Part shown: piece after piece, positions 31,550-44,814 of the stretch
Layout: each line of letters begins with the position of its first letter
Numbering within the stretch: position 1 is the stretch's first letter
NCBI GenBank assembly: GCA_029204225.1
Contig: CM055109.1
Location: forward strand, 299,500-363,499
Length of the DNA stretch: 64,000 nt
Reading direction: 5' to 3'
Source of the DNA: Diphasiastrum complanatum
Lineage: Eukaryota > Streptophyta > Lycopodiopsida > Lycopodiales > Lycopodiaceae
Translations under genes and position numbers: made by a program
Notes under the pieces: model-generated
The model's database searches: none
What the model was told of the DNA's origin: nothing
What the model saw: only the letters and a program-made list of their open reading frames with translations

Positions 31550-32560
31550 ATGGCCGCCTCATCTTTTAGTACTTTTAATTCTATCTTGCACGCCTTCCTC
31601 ATTGAATCCGGGATTGGTAATTACATAGGTCACTACAAGATGTACTTCAATATGTCTTTTGATATCGAGAGTTTGGATTTAAACATAAATCATATTTCCC
31701 AACCTTGTATAAACAATATTATGATAGTCTAAATCAGTCTATGTTGATAATGGATAATCTATTATTCATCCATTTCCATGACTTGGTACTTGCCCAACCA
31801 CATTCAAAGCAAGCTCACAACCAACGATTCACGAAAATAGTGAGTGATTTTAAACGTGTGGTCCATTGTGACCAGCACAATCGATCATGTCACTTTTTGT
31901 AGGAGGGCATGGGGTTTGTGTTTTATCTTTCTACTCTTGTTTCTGAAGAGGCAGGAACTTTGAGGCAAAACATTGAGGGTGTCTCATCATCAACTGATGC
32001 TATGATATCAGAATCAGCTATTGTTGATGACGTCTTGGATGCTGACAAGGAGGCAAGATTGGCAACAATGTACGACCCAGCCCAGTCTCGTGCATTGTCC
32101 ATTTCTTCCTTATATGACGTGAATCCATATGACAAAACTAAAACTATTCTCAATTTGCCGGTGTATTACATGAATAGTGTCGCATACCTCTCTTTGAATG
32201 ATGTTGGAGATGTTCTTGATCTGAGGGAGGATGAAATTTTATCAATTCTATCTAATTTCGTCTAAGAATTCTTGGACTTCATAGATCTCGAGGGTGATGA
32301 TCCATGTGCTTCTATTAATTACAAAGACGGAGATGAGTGGATGGACAGGACTGAAGCCCTATAGTCAATCATGTTTGAAAGTAGGGCATACCAAGCAAAT
32401 TTGCCCAGTGAGGAGGAATTTTTGAGAATCCAGAGCAGATATGTCTCACAGTCCTCGAAAACTAATCCATCCATTGCTTTGACGACCATATTTGCTGGTC
32501 ATGATCTACATACCGCTACAATTATTCAAGCTAGCTTCCAAGCTATATCTCAGGAAGAAA
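31550..32560 (+). pseudogene. Unknown repeat-associated gene, copy 2 (broken, 3'-truncated)
   Basis: Paralogue of the gene at 8620. It starts MAASSFSTF (copy 1: MASSSSFS). After a frameshift near 31690 it reads YKQYYDSL, FHDLVLAQ, RFTKIVSDFK and CDQHNRSC (copy 1: CPYCNKKC), then one stop, then GFVFYLSTLV. From 31909 one frame runs through NLPVYYMNSVAYLSLNDV and DLREDEILSILSNFV to 32265, followed by a stop, EFLDFIDLEGDD, another stop, and LPSEEEFLRIQSRYV. It ends near 32560, where copia gag sequence starts, so the last exon of copy 1 is missing here. The unbroken frame across the point where copy 1 shifts is the best evidence for a single ancestral ORF. Confidence 0.6.
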
Positions 32561-35500
32561 TTTTACTCCCTCAAGATGGCAAATGGTGATTCCCTATAGA
32601 ATCACATCAACCAGTTCAAGAACCTGCTAAAGCAAATGGCTGCTGTCGAATCTATCATAGACGATCAAGATGCGGTAATGCAATTATTTACAAGCTTGCC
32701 AAGCTCATATGACAGCTGGGTGATGATCATCATGACACATCCAGAGCTGACTCTTTAGAGTCATTGCAATGTTGTTGTAGGAAGACACACGGTGGCCTTA
32801 TACACCAACAAAGGCATGACTAAGAGGAAGAAGAAAGGCCCGAACCAATCAAAGCAAGACCAGAAACCAACACAACACAAAGAACAGTCAAATCCGCATT
32901 CTGTTCAGTAGATACTTCAAGAGAAACAACCACGAGATTCAAGACTATCGGATACTACAAGCAAAGAACAACAACAAGGGACAATCAAATCAAGTGGCCA
33001 ATGCAGCTACAGAAGCTCCACAGCCCATTCAAGAAGCAGATCATGATGCTTTCATGACCAGCAATCAAGGAGCATCCAACGATAGTTCTTGGTTCTTGGA
33101 TTTTGGTGCCACTTAGCATATGACTGGCCTCATTGGCTGTTTCGAGTCCTATACACCCTATAGTACCAAAAAATACGTTCACCTTGGCGATAATAGCAGA
33201 CAAGCTATTAAAGGTGAAGGTACCGTAAGATTGAGCTTTGCAAATGATCAATCTAAGCTACTTTCCAAAGTCCTATATGTACCCAATCTATCTACAAATC
33301 TGCTCTCTATAAGCAGAATCACAGATCTAGGACATAAAGTAGAATTCAAATGTGAGCAATGAAAAGTAGTTGATAGGACATGCAAGATCCTAGCACTCCG
33401 AAAGAGGCATGGATACTTGTATAGATTAAGTCATTGCTTTTCTGTCTCTAGTCAAGCGGTCAGTACTTCTATTCAAGCAAATAAAAATTTACTTTGGCAT
33501 TATAGATTTGGTCACTTGAATCATGCTTCTGTACAACAAATGTCTAAACATTCTATTGTTCTTGATCTAGATTATCTTGAAAATAAAGTCAAGTTACCTG
33601 TCTTTCAAGACTGTTTAGTTGGTAAATAGACTAGGAAACCATTTAGATCAAGCCATCAACATACTGCTAGAGGATTGTTAGATGTTGTATATACAGACAT
33701 TTGTGGCCCGATGAAGAATCCTTCTCTGAAGGATGCAAAGTATTTCATAACTTTTATTGATTAATTCTCCAGAAGGACTATGGTGTATTTTAACAAGAAG
33801 AAATCAAAAGCTTTCCATCGCTTCAGAATCTTCAAGGAGCGTGCAGAAAAAGAGACTGGAAGGACGATCAAGGCCTTGAGGTTTGACAATAGTGGAGAGT
33901 ACATCTCTACTAAATTAAAGGAGTATTGCCAGAGCCAAGGCATTGAGCAGCAATTCATCACTCCTTATAGTCCTCAATCAAATGGCTTGGCCAAGAGGAA
34001 GAACCATACTCTGGTTGAATCAGCTAAATGTATGTTGGCACATGCATCACTGCCCAAGAGCTTTTGGGCCAAAGTTGTCTCCACTGTAGCTTATGTCCAG
34101 AACATATGTTCAACCAAGGCCCTCTCAAGCAGAACACCCCATGAGGTGTGGATAGGCACTAAGACTTTTGTGAAGAACCTACGAGTGTTCAGATGCATCG
34201 CCTACACGCAGATCCCGAAAGAGATGAGGAAGAAATTCAACTTCCAAGGTCTCAAGACCATCCTAATTGGCTATACTTCATCTGATAACACATACAAGTT
34301 GTGTGATCCCGATACCCAACAAATCTTGTTCAACCGAGATACAGTCTTTATCGAGGATCAGTTCATCGACATCAAAGGCAAAGATATTGTTCCAAAAGAA
34401 CCTTTATTGCCTGCCATTGACACGACAATCTGAACTTCAGGCTCAAGCATGTCCATCGTCGATCCACTACTTGACAGCGAGTCAGATGAAGATGTTCCTG
34501 CTACCCAGCAACAAGTCCCAAGAGTGGTTCATCAGTCAATTCCTCTCAAAAGATCAAGCTGAGTGCACACACAGGCCACAAGATATACTCCAAAATCTGC
34601 ATGTCTCTTGATACAAGAACCGACAACGGTCGAAGAGACACTTAGCCAACCAGACTTTGATCTCTGGAGAGAAGCCATGGAAAGAGAGTATTTTCTCTGA
34701 TCAAGAACCAGACGTGGTCATTAGTCGAAGTTCCTACTGGCTGCAATATCATTGATTGCAAATGGATCTTTAAGATCAAGTACAATGCCAATGGAGTGAT
34801 TGATCAAAGGAAGGCAAGACTGGTAGCACGAGGATTCAATCAGATATCCAATGTTGACTATAGTGAGACTTTCAGTTCAGTAGTCAAGCATTCATCAATC
34901 TGAGCCCTCCTATCATATGTTGCAACAGCCGACCTTGAAGTGCATCAACTTGATGTGCAAATAGCTTATCTAAATGGAGTTATAGAAGAAGACATCTACA
35001 TGATCCAGCCTGCAGGATATATTTTGGAAGGTATGAAAAATCATGTATGTAACCTCCATAAGGCACTTTACGGCTTGAAATAGTCTGCCAAAGCTTGGTT
35101 TCAAAGAATCAACACATTTTTCGTCGAACAAGGTTTCCAACCAAGCACTGCTGATTGCAACATCTATTCCAAGTCGGTGTAGCAATTCTTCATTATCATC
35201 ACCTTATACGTGGATGATACGTTGCTTTTCAGCAACAATACCAATTTGGTTAAGGATGTTAGACAGATGCTGTTTTTTGAGTTTAACATGACTGATATGG
35301 GTGAAGCTCACTTCTGTCTAGGCATTCAAATCCATAGAGACAGAGTGAGATGACTGATTTATATTACTCAACAAAGGTATCTTCACAATGTTCTTGACAA
35401 ATATAATCTGATGAACTGTAAGTTAGCTCACTCACCGATGGATCCAGGCCTACGTTTGTCAAAGGACCAATGTCCTCAGACCAAGTACGAAGAGGAGCAG

Positions 35501-36204
35501 ATGAGAGAATATCCTTATCGATCGATACTTGGATCTCTCATGTATGCAATGGTTTGTACAAGACCTGACATCTCTTTTGCAGTAAGCTCACTCAGCCAAT
35601 ATATGACTAATCCTGGCATTACCCATTGGAAGGCTCTCATAAGAGTCATGAGGTATATTCGACCTACCATGGACCAGTGCATCTACTATGGAGAAGTCAA
35701 CAATGACAATCTCCATCAGCTCAGTGGATACTCTAATGCAAGCTGGGGAGGAGATGTAGACAATCGTAAGTCCACATCTGGATTTACATTCTTCTTCAAC
35801 GGCGATCCTATCTCATGGAACAGTCGTAAGCAAACCTCTATTGTTCTTTCATCTACAAAGTAGAATACATTGCTGCTTCTCAATCTATCAAAGAATCATT
35901 TTGGTTGAGAAATTTATTATCAAACATTAGTTTGTATTATTACAGCCCTACAATCATATTCTGTGATAATCATAGGGCTATTGCCTTATCGGCCAACCCT
36001 AGATTTCACTCTAGGAGTAAGCACATTGAAATCCGATATCACTATATTAGGGACAAGGTTCTCAACAAGGAGGTAAGCTTAACGTAATGTAGAACGCATG
36101 ACATGGTTGAAGATATATTTACAAAGGCATTAAGTTTTAATGCACACAACAAGTTTTGTGCATTGCTTAGTCTGAAGATCAAGGCATTCACGGATCCAGA
36201 TTAA
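32560..36204 (+). pseudogene. Ty1/copia element A, gag to RNase H, heavily broken
   Basis: Gag tail: NHINQFKNLLKQMAA and DDQDAVMQLFTSLP (32600-32700). Protease: SWFLDFGAT (DSGAT altered) near 33090. Integrase: LWHYRFGHLNHAS, YTDICGPM, GLAKRKNHTL (Glu of NGxAExKN changed to Lys near 33992). RT from about 34680 with many frame changes, including YVDDT near 35205. RNase H: GYSNASWGGDVDNRKSTSG, SWNSRKQTS and HIEIRYHYIRDKV. The frame ends with TAA at 36202, just before a polypurine tract and LTR. It is joined at its 5' end to the unknown gene copy 2, so the gag N-terminus, primer site and 5' LTR are lost. Confidence 0.88.
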
Positions 36205-36211
36205 GGAGGGG
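36203..36211 (+). promoter_or_regulatory. Polypurine tract of copia A
   Basis: AAGGAGGGG directly before the LTR start TGTTGGATTT. Confidence 0.7.
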
Positions 36212-37186
36212 TGTTGGATTTATCTCCTCTACTCTCCTAATATGCCTCCATTCATGTTGTTGCATTTTTATTCATGTTGTCGCACAGTCTGCATAACTGT
36301 TTGTCGCTACAGTATGCATAAATACAAGTAAATTTGAATAGGCAAAAAATATGACACTATATTTTTACATGCAATTTATGACAGGCAAAAAATACGACAC
36401 TGTCCTACAAATGCCGAAGGTGCCCTACAGTAGCCGAAGGTGCCCTTATAGAAAGGCGAAGGTACCTTGCAAATCATTTTCTAAGACATTGGACGGAGTG
36501 TCGCAATTTTTGCATTTTCACCAGCGTGAATTTTAATGAAGCCCGACGTTGTGACCTCCTCATGCTCGTTCTATGCACTGTGCAATCAGATTTGACAACA
36601 GCAGCAGCCACCCACGATCTCCGACAGACAGCAGAACCACTTTTGTACCTTCTTCATCTGCACACCTGTAAAATTTATGTATACAGTGGATACCATCTCA
36701 GTATTCACATAACAAAAGTCAGAACAAAACATGATTCGTAATTCAGAGACAAACATTGTAGATGCCTTCACGCATTGATTCTTTTTGTCAGATAGATTGT
36801 CAGTAATAGGTTTATAACATTTATAGATTGTGATTAGCTTTTGGAAGCACATGGTTACATTTGCTATTGTTTTGTGCTCACCTGCATTATTGACTTGTAT
36901 ATTTCGTTATACTTAATCTGATTACAGCTCTGTTTAGTTCTGCGTTCAGATTTGTGTCAATATATTTTGTCTGGCTATCTGATCTTCGCGACTAATTATT
37001 TCTAGTCATTCATGACTAATTATTTGTCTAGTGATTCGCGACTAATTATTTGTCTAGTGATTCAGGACTAATTACTTGTCTAATGGTTCACGACAAATTA
37101 TTTGTCTGATGTTTCGATGCTTAATGTTTGGCTACGTAATCACTGTAGTACTAATGATTTCAAAGTTAGTTACTGTAAGATCGAAC
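36212..37186 (+). mobile_element. 3' LTR of copia A (3'-truncated)
   Basis: Starts TGTTGGATTTATCTCC and aligns with the LTR at 47303-48363 (shared CAGCCACCCACGATCTC, GGATACCATCT, GCATTATTGACTTGTATA and TTTGGC(T/C)ACGTAATC). It breaks off near 37186, before the expected CCAACA end, where another repeat begins. Confidence 0.8.
36985..37108 (+). repeat. Tandem repeat in the U5 end of the copia A LTR
   Basis: About five copies of a 26-bp unit, TTCGCGACTAATTATTTGTC plus TAGTGA. The related LTR at 47303-48363 carries a degenerate version at 48046-48160. Confidence 0.8.
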
Positions 37187-38375
37187 ACTCTCTTCTAGCA
37201 AAATCTAGCACATAGAATGATGATTTCTGGATCACACTTGATCAAACCTCAATATAATAAACTTTTGCTAACTCCTAAGATTGAATCCCACTTTTGAATA
37301 ATTTCAGCAACTTGAAAACAAGAGATCCTATCAAATTTAGGGTTACTCCAAAAATGCAAAATATTCAATCAAGCAAAAGCCATGCAAAAGCTATACGCAA
37401 AAGCTAGAATTTTGATATACCCTGTAATAGAATGTAACATCCACAACCATGAGCAATTTTTGTCTCCACATTACAGTAAATGGTTTCAAAAATCGGCCTA
37501 CTCCAAGTGATTTGATCTAAAATGATGCTAGAATTACAAAGATCCACTTTTTATACTTGAAAATGCAAGATTTGAGCTAGAAACACCTCCAAATTCATAT
37601 AGAATTAATGGCGCCCTCAAATCCACCTCTAGATTTCCACCAACTTTGGCCTGTAACCTATTGATATTATGTGAGAAATCAGATCCTAACACACTTGATG
37701 GATCTAAGATCTTTAGCCAAATTTGGTTGCACATCTAGATTTAGTTACAAGATAGAAATCATCACTTTACACATGCTAGAACTTGGAAATGCATGAAGAT
37801 CTGATCATAAGCACTTAAATCCGACTTGGACTATCCTTGTCCGTACAACAGTAGCAGTTTACAATTATTCACACGTGTGGATGCAAGATCAACAATAAAA
37901 ATCACATTCTACACACTAGAAATCAAGATATCTTGAGAAATTCATTTGAGATGGACATAGAATAAAAAAGAATACAAGGATACTTTCTCCACGCCGGTAT
38001 TGCTATTTATAGCTGCCAAAATGTCACTTGGCCAATTGCCCTAAACTAGCCCTAAATGGGAACTTTTTGGTACTTCATCAAAAACCTAGAATTTTTAGTC
38101 TAGATGCAATGTATCTATATTAGCCAATTAGAATGGGTCCAAATCAGACCTCATCCACAAATATACTTGCCAAAAATAGTACAAACACTATTTAGGCCTT
38201 TATTGACAAAAATAAATCTATCTCTAAGTTGAAATTTCATGTTGGCCTCAAAATTGCCAAATTATCTCAACTAAACTAGTTAACATTTTTCATAGAGAGA
38301 ATGTTGTGTGGTGGAGAGGGAATGCTTAGGTGGACAATGTCAATTCATGAGGTGAGAGAACTCATTATGGAGAGA

Positions 38376-38435
<60 letters not shown>

Positions 38436-38520
38436 CGTTCCGTTCCTAGAGTTACCTCCAAAATACAAAGAGCAAAAGCAATATCATTATATTTTTCAAA
38501 ATCCATGGTTGGCTAGGCAT
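37187..38520 (-). repeat. LTR-like repeat with minus-strand TATA box and (GA)n tract
   Basis: No coding frame. On the minus strand CTATAAATAG near 38010 looks like a TATA box. 37705-37790 matches 26100-26190, so this is a dispersed repeat. A (GA)25 microsatellite lies at 38382-38430. TTCACACGTGTGG occurs near 37870. Probably an LTR or non-autonomous element on the minus strand; ends not determined. Confidence 0.45.
38382..38430. repeat. (GA)n microsatellite
   Basis: About 24 uninterrupted GA repeats, the third prominent GA/CT tract in the window. Confidence 0.9.
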
Positions 38521-39900
38521 GAACATGTGCTAGGCTATATGAAGAAAAATCAAGTTACATTCTTTTGCAACCATTCTGGCTATGAAAAGTGTTCTTAATA
38601 AGCATCAAATTGTTTTGAGATTGCCATGCACGCTTCACTTTATTCTTGAAGCACTTTTTTCTGAATATGGTTTATGTAGTACCTAAGTCTATTCAGGAGA
38701 ACTAAGTGCTTGCACATTGGGGCTGGTGCATGTGAAACAGAGCTTCCGATAACAGTCTGAAAACGATCCGACTCTAGTAACTTGAAATTTATGCGCTGAA
38801 AATTAGAAAAGCCTTTGTAAAGAGATTGGAATGTGGGATTCTGGTGTCTGGGTTAGTCTGAAATGAAGAGCCACGGCCTCCTATAGACACCTCAACATCG
38901 TTCTTAAAAAGTGAGAAAAAGAGTAGCAGTAGGTCCCATAATAAGCGAACACAATTGACTAACCGTAGCTGCCGTGTTAGTTGGATTGCATCTAACCAAA
39001 AAGCTCCAGTCTTCTTCCTTGTACTTGAATAACAGTCCTCGAAACGAACAGTGTTGTCTAACGAGGAAGAAGTACTGATTGGGTAGTGTGGAGCTGTGGA
39101 CCTTCGGTGCTTACATATGCTAGATTCCTGGCTAAACCATTATAAAACTTAACCTACTCCGATGCAATCAAAATCTGAAGTAGAGTGAATAGGTATGGAA
39201 CAATTAAACCTTTTTTTAAGTGTAGCAACAAGAAAATGACTTTGCCCACCATCACTGTCATGGCTCTTTTGTAAAATCAATCACGTGAGGCTGTGGAAAC
39301 CTAAAGTATCTTGGGGACAAAAGATATAATTATACTATATGGTAGGGGTAACTTACCCTCTGTTTGGGGAAGCCCACATCTCCTGAGAATGGAATACACA
39401 ACTTTTGTAAAAATTCACATGAGTAAAATAGCATAGAATCTGAAAAGCCTTAAAAACTAGCAACTTTTAAAAGATGAATGAATGTAGATAGTTAGCAGTT
39501 TTTCAGCATGACAAATTGTTGGGAATATCTACTTGGTATAGAAGTTAATGCTCTTGTTCTTTTAACAATATAGGATTTTGTTAGGAGAGGACTTATATAA
39601 CGTAGATTTTATGAAGCACTATGTACATTAATGCTAGAAAAAATCTAGCATATATTAATCATATTCTTGACATTACAAGTCTTTAGTTATTGTGAGGTAA
39701 AAGTAAATGTACACTAGTTAATATTGATAGTTGGTCTTATTAATATTAGGCTGAAGGTTTTTGGCAACGTGTCGATGAAGCATTGGCATGGTCTAGATTT
39801 TGAAAATTGGTGATGAAGTGACCACTGCGGTAGTCTCACATTGTACATAATCTAGGACATAGTCTAGGGCTGGACAACTTATGCTCGCTGAAATTCTGAA
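38521..39900. other. No gene seen
   Basis: AT-rich sequence of about 1.4 kb without a supported frame or LTR ends. Copia coding sequence begins near its right edge. Confidence 0.35.
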
Positions 39901-40999
39901 TAATTGATTGCTCAATGTTGGAGACTTGCTGATGACAAGGTTTACATTCCTTCTACTAACAAAGTGATTGTTGGTAGAGATGTCATTTTTTATGAGAAGA
40001 ACATTCTGAAGGTGTCTTCAAGCATGATTGATGGTAGAGTGGATGGATCTAACATTCTTGATGTTGATGAGAAGGATCCTACTTTGGATGGTGGTGATGA
40101 TGGACCTTCATCAAGTCAAAAGCCAAGGAGAACATCAAGAGAAAGACAAGTACCTTCAAGGCTCACATATGATTTCATTTGTCAAGAGAATATTCTAATT
40201 CTATTCTAGAAAGATTTCATATGGTAGATGCAAAATCTATTGATACACCTATGGAGTCTCATGTAAAGCTAACTATAAGAGGTAATGAAAGATCCTTCGA
40301 GGATATTACTCTCTATAGGAAGCTAGTTGGTTCACTCATCTATCTAACCATTAATAGACCTGATCTAAGCTATTGTGTTGGAAGATTGAGTCAATTCATG
40401 CAAGATCCTAGTGAGGAGCATTAGAAGCTAAGAATGCGAGTTTTGAGGTACATCATTGGAACTCGAGATTTTGGCATATTGTATGAGGGATCATCACCTA
40501 ATCTTTTTGGATTTACAGGAATCGGACTATGCTGGAGATGTAATGGATAGAAAATCCATTAGTGCTTATTGTATTTTCATAGATGATGGAGCTATATCAT
40601 GGATGTCAAAGAAACAAGCCACTATCTCATTGTCATCTAGTGAGGCCGAGTACAAAGCTCTTACACATTGCACAAAGGAGATGGTTTGGATCAAGAGGAT
40701 GATCAAGGATCTTCACTTGCTGGATTTTTCAGAGAGCCCAATCATATTTTGTGAAAATCAATTAGCCCAAAGAATGGCATCCAATCCTATCTTTCATGCT
40801 AGGAGCAAGCATATTGAGATACAATATCATTTTGTGAGGGAGCTAGTCATTGCAAAGGAGGTGGTGCTTCAACATGTGTCTTCAAGGGAATGTGTAGCTT
40901 ATATCTTCACCAAAGAATTGGAAAAAGACTTGTTCATGAAGCATAGGACTTCACTTGGAGTGTTATCAAAGTTTATGCTAAAACTAGTTGAAGAGGGAG
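39901..40999 (+). pseudogene. Ty1/copia element D, RNase H end with most of the RT deleted
   Basis: The integrase tail (DDKVYIPSTNKVIVGRDVIF) and RRTSRERQVPSRLTYDF run to about 40190. Sequence then jumps directly to the late RT/RNase H (DAKSIDTPMESHVK, LVGSLIYLTINRPDLSYCVG, GDVMDRKSISAYC, SLSSSEAEYKALTHC, HARSKHIEIQYHFVRELV), ending in LVEEGV-stop at about 41004. The RT core, including the YVDD motif, is absent, so this copy carries an internal deletion. It is close to copia E in sequence (compare RSFEDITL). Confidence 0.85.
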
Positions 41000-41634
41000 T
41001 GTGAAAGATTCAACTAGTTTCATCACATTTTTGCTATATTTCCATATTTGGCATATTGAGGCCAACACTTGTTTTAGACTTAGAGATTGGCTTTTCAAAG
41101 CTCATTAGTCTAAATTTCATTTGAATAAACACTTTTTGAAAGTGTGGGAAAGTCAGAATGCTAGTTTGAGTAGATTCAAATTTGAATAGTTGGGTACATT
41201 GAATCTAGACCCAAAATTAGTAGGGTTAGCATTTTGGTGGGAAAGCCAAGTGGCTCAATAGGATTTGGACCTGCTATAAAAGGATGTAACTCATGGAGAG
41301 AGCAATCTTCTCTCTTATCTATCTCATTTCATGCTTATACATGGTCCTCTTGGATTCTACTATTTATTGGTGCACTATCTTGGTGATTGCTTGCAATTCT
41401 ATGTGTAGAATGATCTATATTTGTTATTTTTGGATCCACACATGTGAAATACAGTAGCTTGCTGGTTTTGTATGGACAACAATAGTACTTTATCATTTCA
41501 TTCAAGTTTGATCAAGTTCTATTGGTGTTTGCATCTCATTTTGTGTGTAGATGCTGATTTTTCTACATTGGTGAGATTGGTAACCAAAGATCATTCAAGT
41601 AGATTGGAGACTTAATGATCTGAAATCTTTCACA
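41000..41634 (+). mobile_element. 3' LTR of copia D (635 bp)
   Basis: Begins TGTGAAAGATTCAAC after the polypurine tract AAGAGGGAG (40991-40999) and ends AAATCTTTCACA; the ends form an inverted repeat, TGTGAAAGATT/AATCTTTCACA. It is directly followed by another copia gag. Confidence 0.8.
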
Positions 41635-41639
41635 ACTTC

Positions 41640-42735
41640 TAAATTTGGATGTTAAAACTTAGAATGATGTTGATAGATAGAGATCTTTGGGATGTAGTAG
41701 AAGGTGCAGACCTGAAACCAGAAGATGATGATCAAGCAAAGGCCTGGAGGATCAAAGATCAGAAGGCCCACACTCAATCTGGCCGACTCCCAAATATCTC
41801 ATGTTACCATGTGCAAGACCTCTAAGGAAGCACTTGACTTGTTATCAAGTCTTTTTGAGACTCACGATGTAACCACAAGATTACATCTTATAAGGAAGTT
41901 CTTTACTCTTAGCATTTCTGATTCTACTGCCACCACTTCTCACATCAACAACTTCAAGTCCCTGTTAGATCAATTATCAGCTGTAGGATGTTCTATTCAA
42001 GATGATGATGCCGTTATGACCTTGCTTTCTTCTCTTCCAAAGTCCTATGAGTACTTTGTGGTGATGATCTTCACACAACCCGACCTCACTCTTCAAAAGG
42101 TGATCAATCATCTTCTTCAAGAAAAAATGCAGAGAAAGACCAATGGCCTGTCCATCAAAGACAAATCCATGGCTCTGTACACCAAGAAGAAAGACTTTTT
42201 CAAGGGCAAGAATCAAGTGTAGCAGCAACAACAGAAGCCTCACACTCAAGGTGAGCATGGTGGATCGCGCAAGAAGCTTTTTTGCAGATATTGCAAAAGA
42301 GCTAATCATGACATCAAGGAGTGTCGCATCAGGATCTACAACGAAACAAAGAAGCAACAACGGCAGTAGCAACCAGACTCCTCCAATACGACGGAATTCA
42401 AGGAGTCAGACACACATTTGTTAATGGCCTACAACAGCAATGAAGACTGTGATAGCTGGTACCTAGACAGTGATGCTACCCAACACAAGGAGTTTACGGA
42501 GTACACAGCTTATAGTAGAGACCAATTCATCTACCTCGGAGATTCTAGCACCATACGCATGGAAGGCAAAGGAGCAGTGAAGATCAACTTCAACAACGAT
42601 CTGTCTATTTGTGTTCCCAACGTCCTTCATGTTTCTCAATTGTCAAAAAATCTATTATCAATCTCTAAGATAACTGATCAGGGCTACACTATTACTTTTC
42701 TGAGCAGTGTACAATACTCGAGGAAGATACTATGA
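41640..42735 (+). pseudogene. Ty1/copia gag and protease fragment
   Basis: Gag: MLIDRDLWDVVEGADL, SDSQISHVTMC, HINNFKSLLDQL and DDDAVMTLLSSLPKSYEY. An intact CxxCxxxxHxxxxC knuckle, CRYCKRANHDIKEC, is at about 42283-42325. Protease: WYLDSDATQH (DSGAT altered). The frame stops at 42735 before integrase. It overlaps in content with the start of the fragment at 44815 (both encode the LLS(I/V)S(K/R)ITD region), so the two are different elements and not halves of one. Confidence 0.8.
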
Positions 42736-44814
42736 TTACATGAAACACTGGGTGACTTTATTTTATTTTAGAAATCATATCTGAAAGCTAAAAAAATTTC
42801 ATTTCAATTTCTTGCAGTAAATAAGACTTCTTGGTACAAATATTCTTTAAATATCCAGATATTCTAAAATACAACAATTCAGTCATCTAAAATCTCTAGG
42901 AGATCCATCAAGTCTCAGACAATCATAACTCAAACCAGAGTACTGCAGTTACTCTAATGAGTTAACAGTCCCATTTCTAGCATCATATGCAAGAAATCAG
43001 CATCTATCCGTATCTTAATAGATTTATCTGTCTCCTATAAGACTGGAGATTTAGACTGAACTTTGTACACAAGCACTTATAGACTACAACTGTAGAGAAA
43101 GCAATTCCCTCATAAGTATGCAAATACTTAATGAAAATGCCTGTGAGATCCATACAATCTCAAGTATGTACAAGAGTAAAGAAATTTAGAGTTCAACCAC
43201 CCATTTAATCAAGAATTACTTCTTATCTTAAGAATCCTCACATTTCCTTCAAATGACCTTTAAGTATCAATTTATGATTTGTCAATCATAAACATTTAGA
43301 ATCTTATGATTCGTCAATCATAATTCTCAAGAATCTAAAACCATACTAAATCATCGAAAGATATTGGAGTATATGTACAACATGCAACTTAGGAGATATA
43401 AGAATCATTTTGAAATCTTTTCCGCAAGGAAAATCACTAGACTCCAAGAATATTCTTTCAAGCCGATTCTTAATCAAATTATGAGTTCCAAATCCAACAA
43501 TCAACCAAGTAATTAAAGACTATTATAACATTCATCTTTAACAATATAAACTTTAGACAATCTCCTAGAACATCATCTAGAGATTACAAAGTTTTGCTGA
43601 ATTCCCAAAATTCAGTTTAACATTCTTGGAACCATTAGGATCCGGTATCCAATTGAGCTCACTGGAATACTATCAGTAATGAATAAAGTCTATTTCTCAA
43701 CTGAGAAATACTCATCCAAGAAATCAGTATCCTATGCACACAATTCCTTAATGACTCCAAATGACTCATAAATTATGTGTCAAGCAATACACACAAAACA
43801 AACAGTTTTCGGTGAATTCTCTTCACATTGTCCGTTTTACCAATTAACTTCCACAAGAGTAAATAAACTACTCAAGTTAATTGCTCATGATTTAGAAATT
43901 AAATGTCCAGGTGCAGCTCTTAATTGTACATGTACAACACCACATTAGATCATCGTCCAAATCATTTTAAGTTAGCCAATAGATCTGTTAGCTCTGCAAG
44001 TAATTGTCAAACACAATACTTGATTATATGTCTATGTCCATCAACTAGGTTAAGTGCACCAGATAACCTTAGTAACCAGGAATACATAGCAGATCCACAC
44101 AAGATTAATCGTGCACATATGAGAAAAATCTCACTATCACCTAGTACATAAACATATATGTCCTTATCCAACAGATTCCTCCAAAATCCGCATTTGTTAC
44201 TCACATATCTCACTGAGAATCTTGTGACTCAGCTACAGAAGTTTCTATTTCTCTTGAGTAAATAACATATTTGGGAAATCTCTAAACGAAATAATTCCAC
44301 ATCACAAGTTTTCCAACCACCACACTTTTATTAACAAAATTCCTTCAATCATTCAACCTACTTCAGATCTTAGTGCACAACCCAAGATTAGGTTGACTTA
44401 TATAGACATCTTTGGATATAAGATTAAGATTAAAGCTTTATTCCACTGATCCAATCCATAACTAAATGGTACTTGGTAGCCAAACAATGAACCTAATTTG
44501 ATCTTTACCATTACTTCCCATATTCATGAATATCTCACAACACAAAAACCCCCAAAATTACTCTAGTTCCAGATTATTCAAAACAATCACTAGAGATTTC
44601 ATCTATTCATCTGGATAGTTCCACCATTGCACACAAATTGTATTCCACATGGTTGATCCCATGAAAGTCTTATTCCTATCATTTTCTTCTCCTCCTTTTA
44701 AAAGAATTTTCATAATTTCAATCAAAAAGTTCCCAGGAGACAACATATAAGATATCAAAGATTCAAAAATGTCAGTAATGAGTATTCAATACTATTACAA
44801 TCCTCCTGTATGTA
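42736..44814 (-). other. 2.1-kb AT-rich non-coding block, possible LTR on the minus strand
   Basis: No protein-like frame. The minus strand has TCTATATAAGTC near 44395, a good TATA box, preceded by several hundred bases of AT-rich sequence and followed by leader-like sequence. It lies between two truncated copia fragments. I see no clear TG...CA ends or duplication. Confidence 0.35.
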
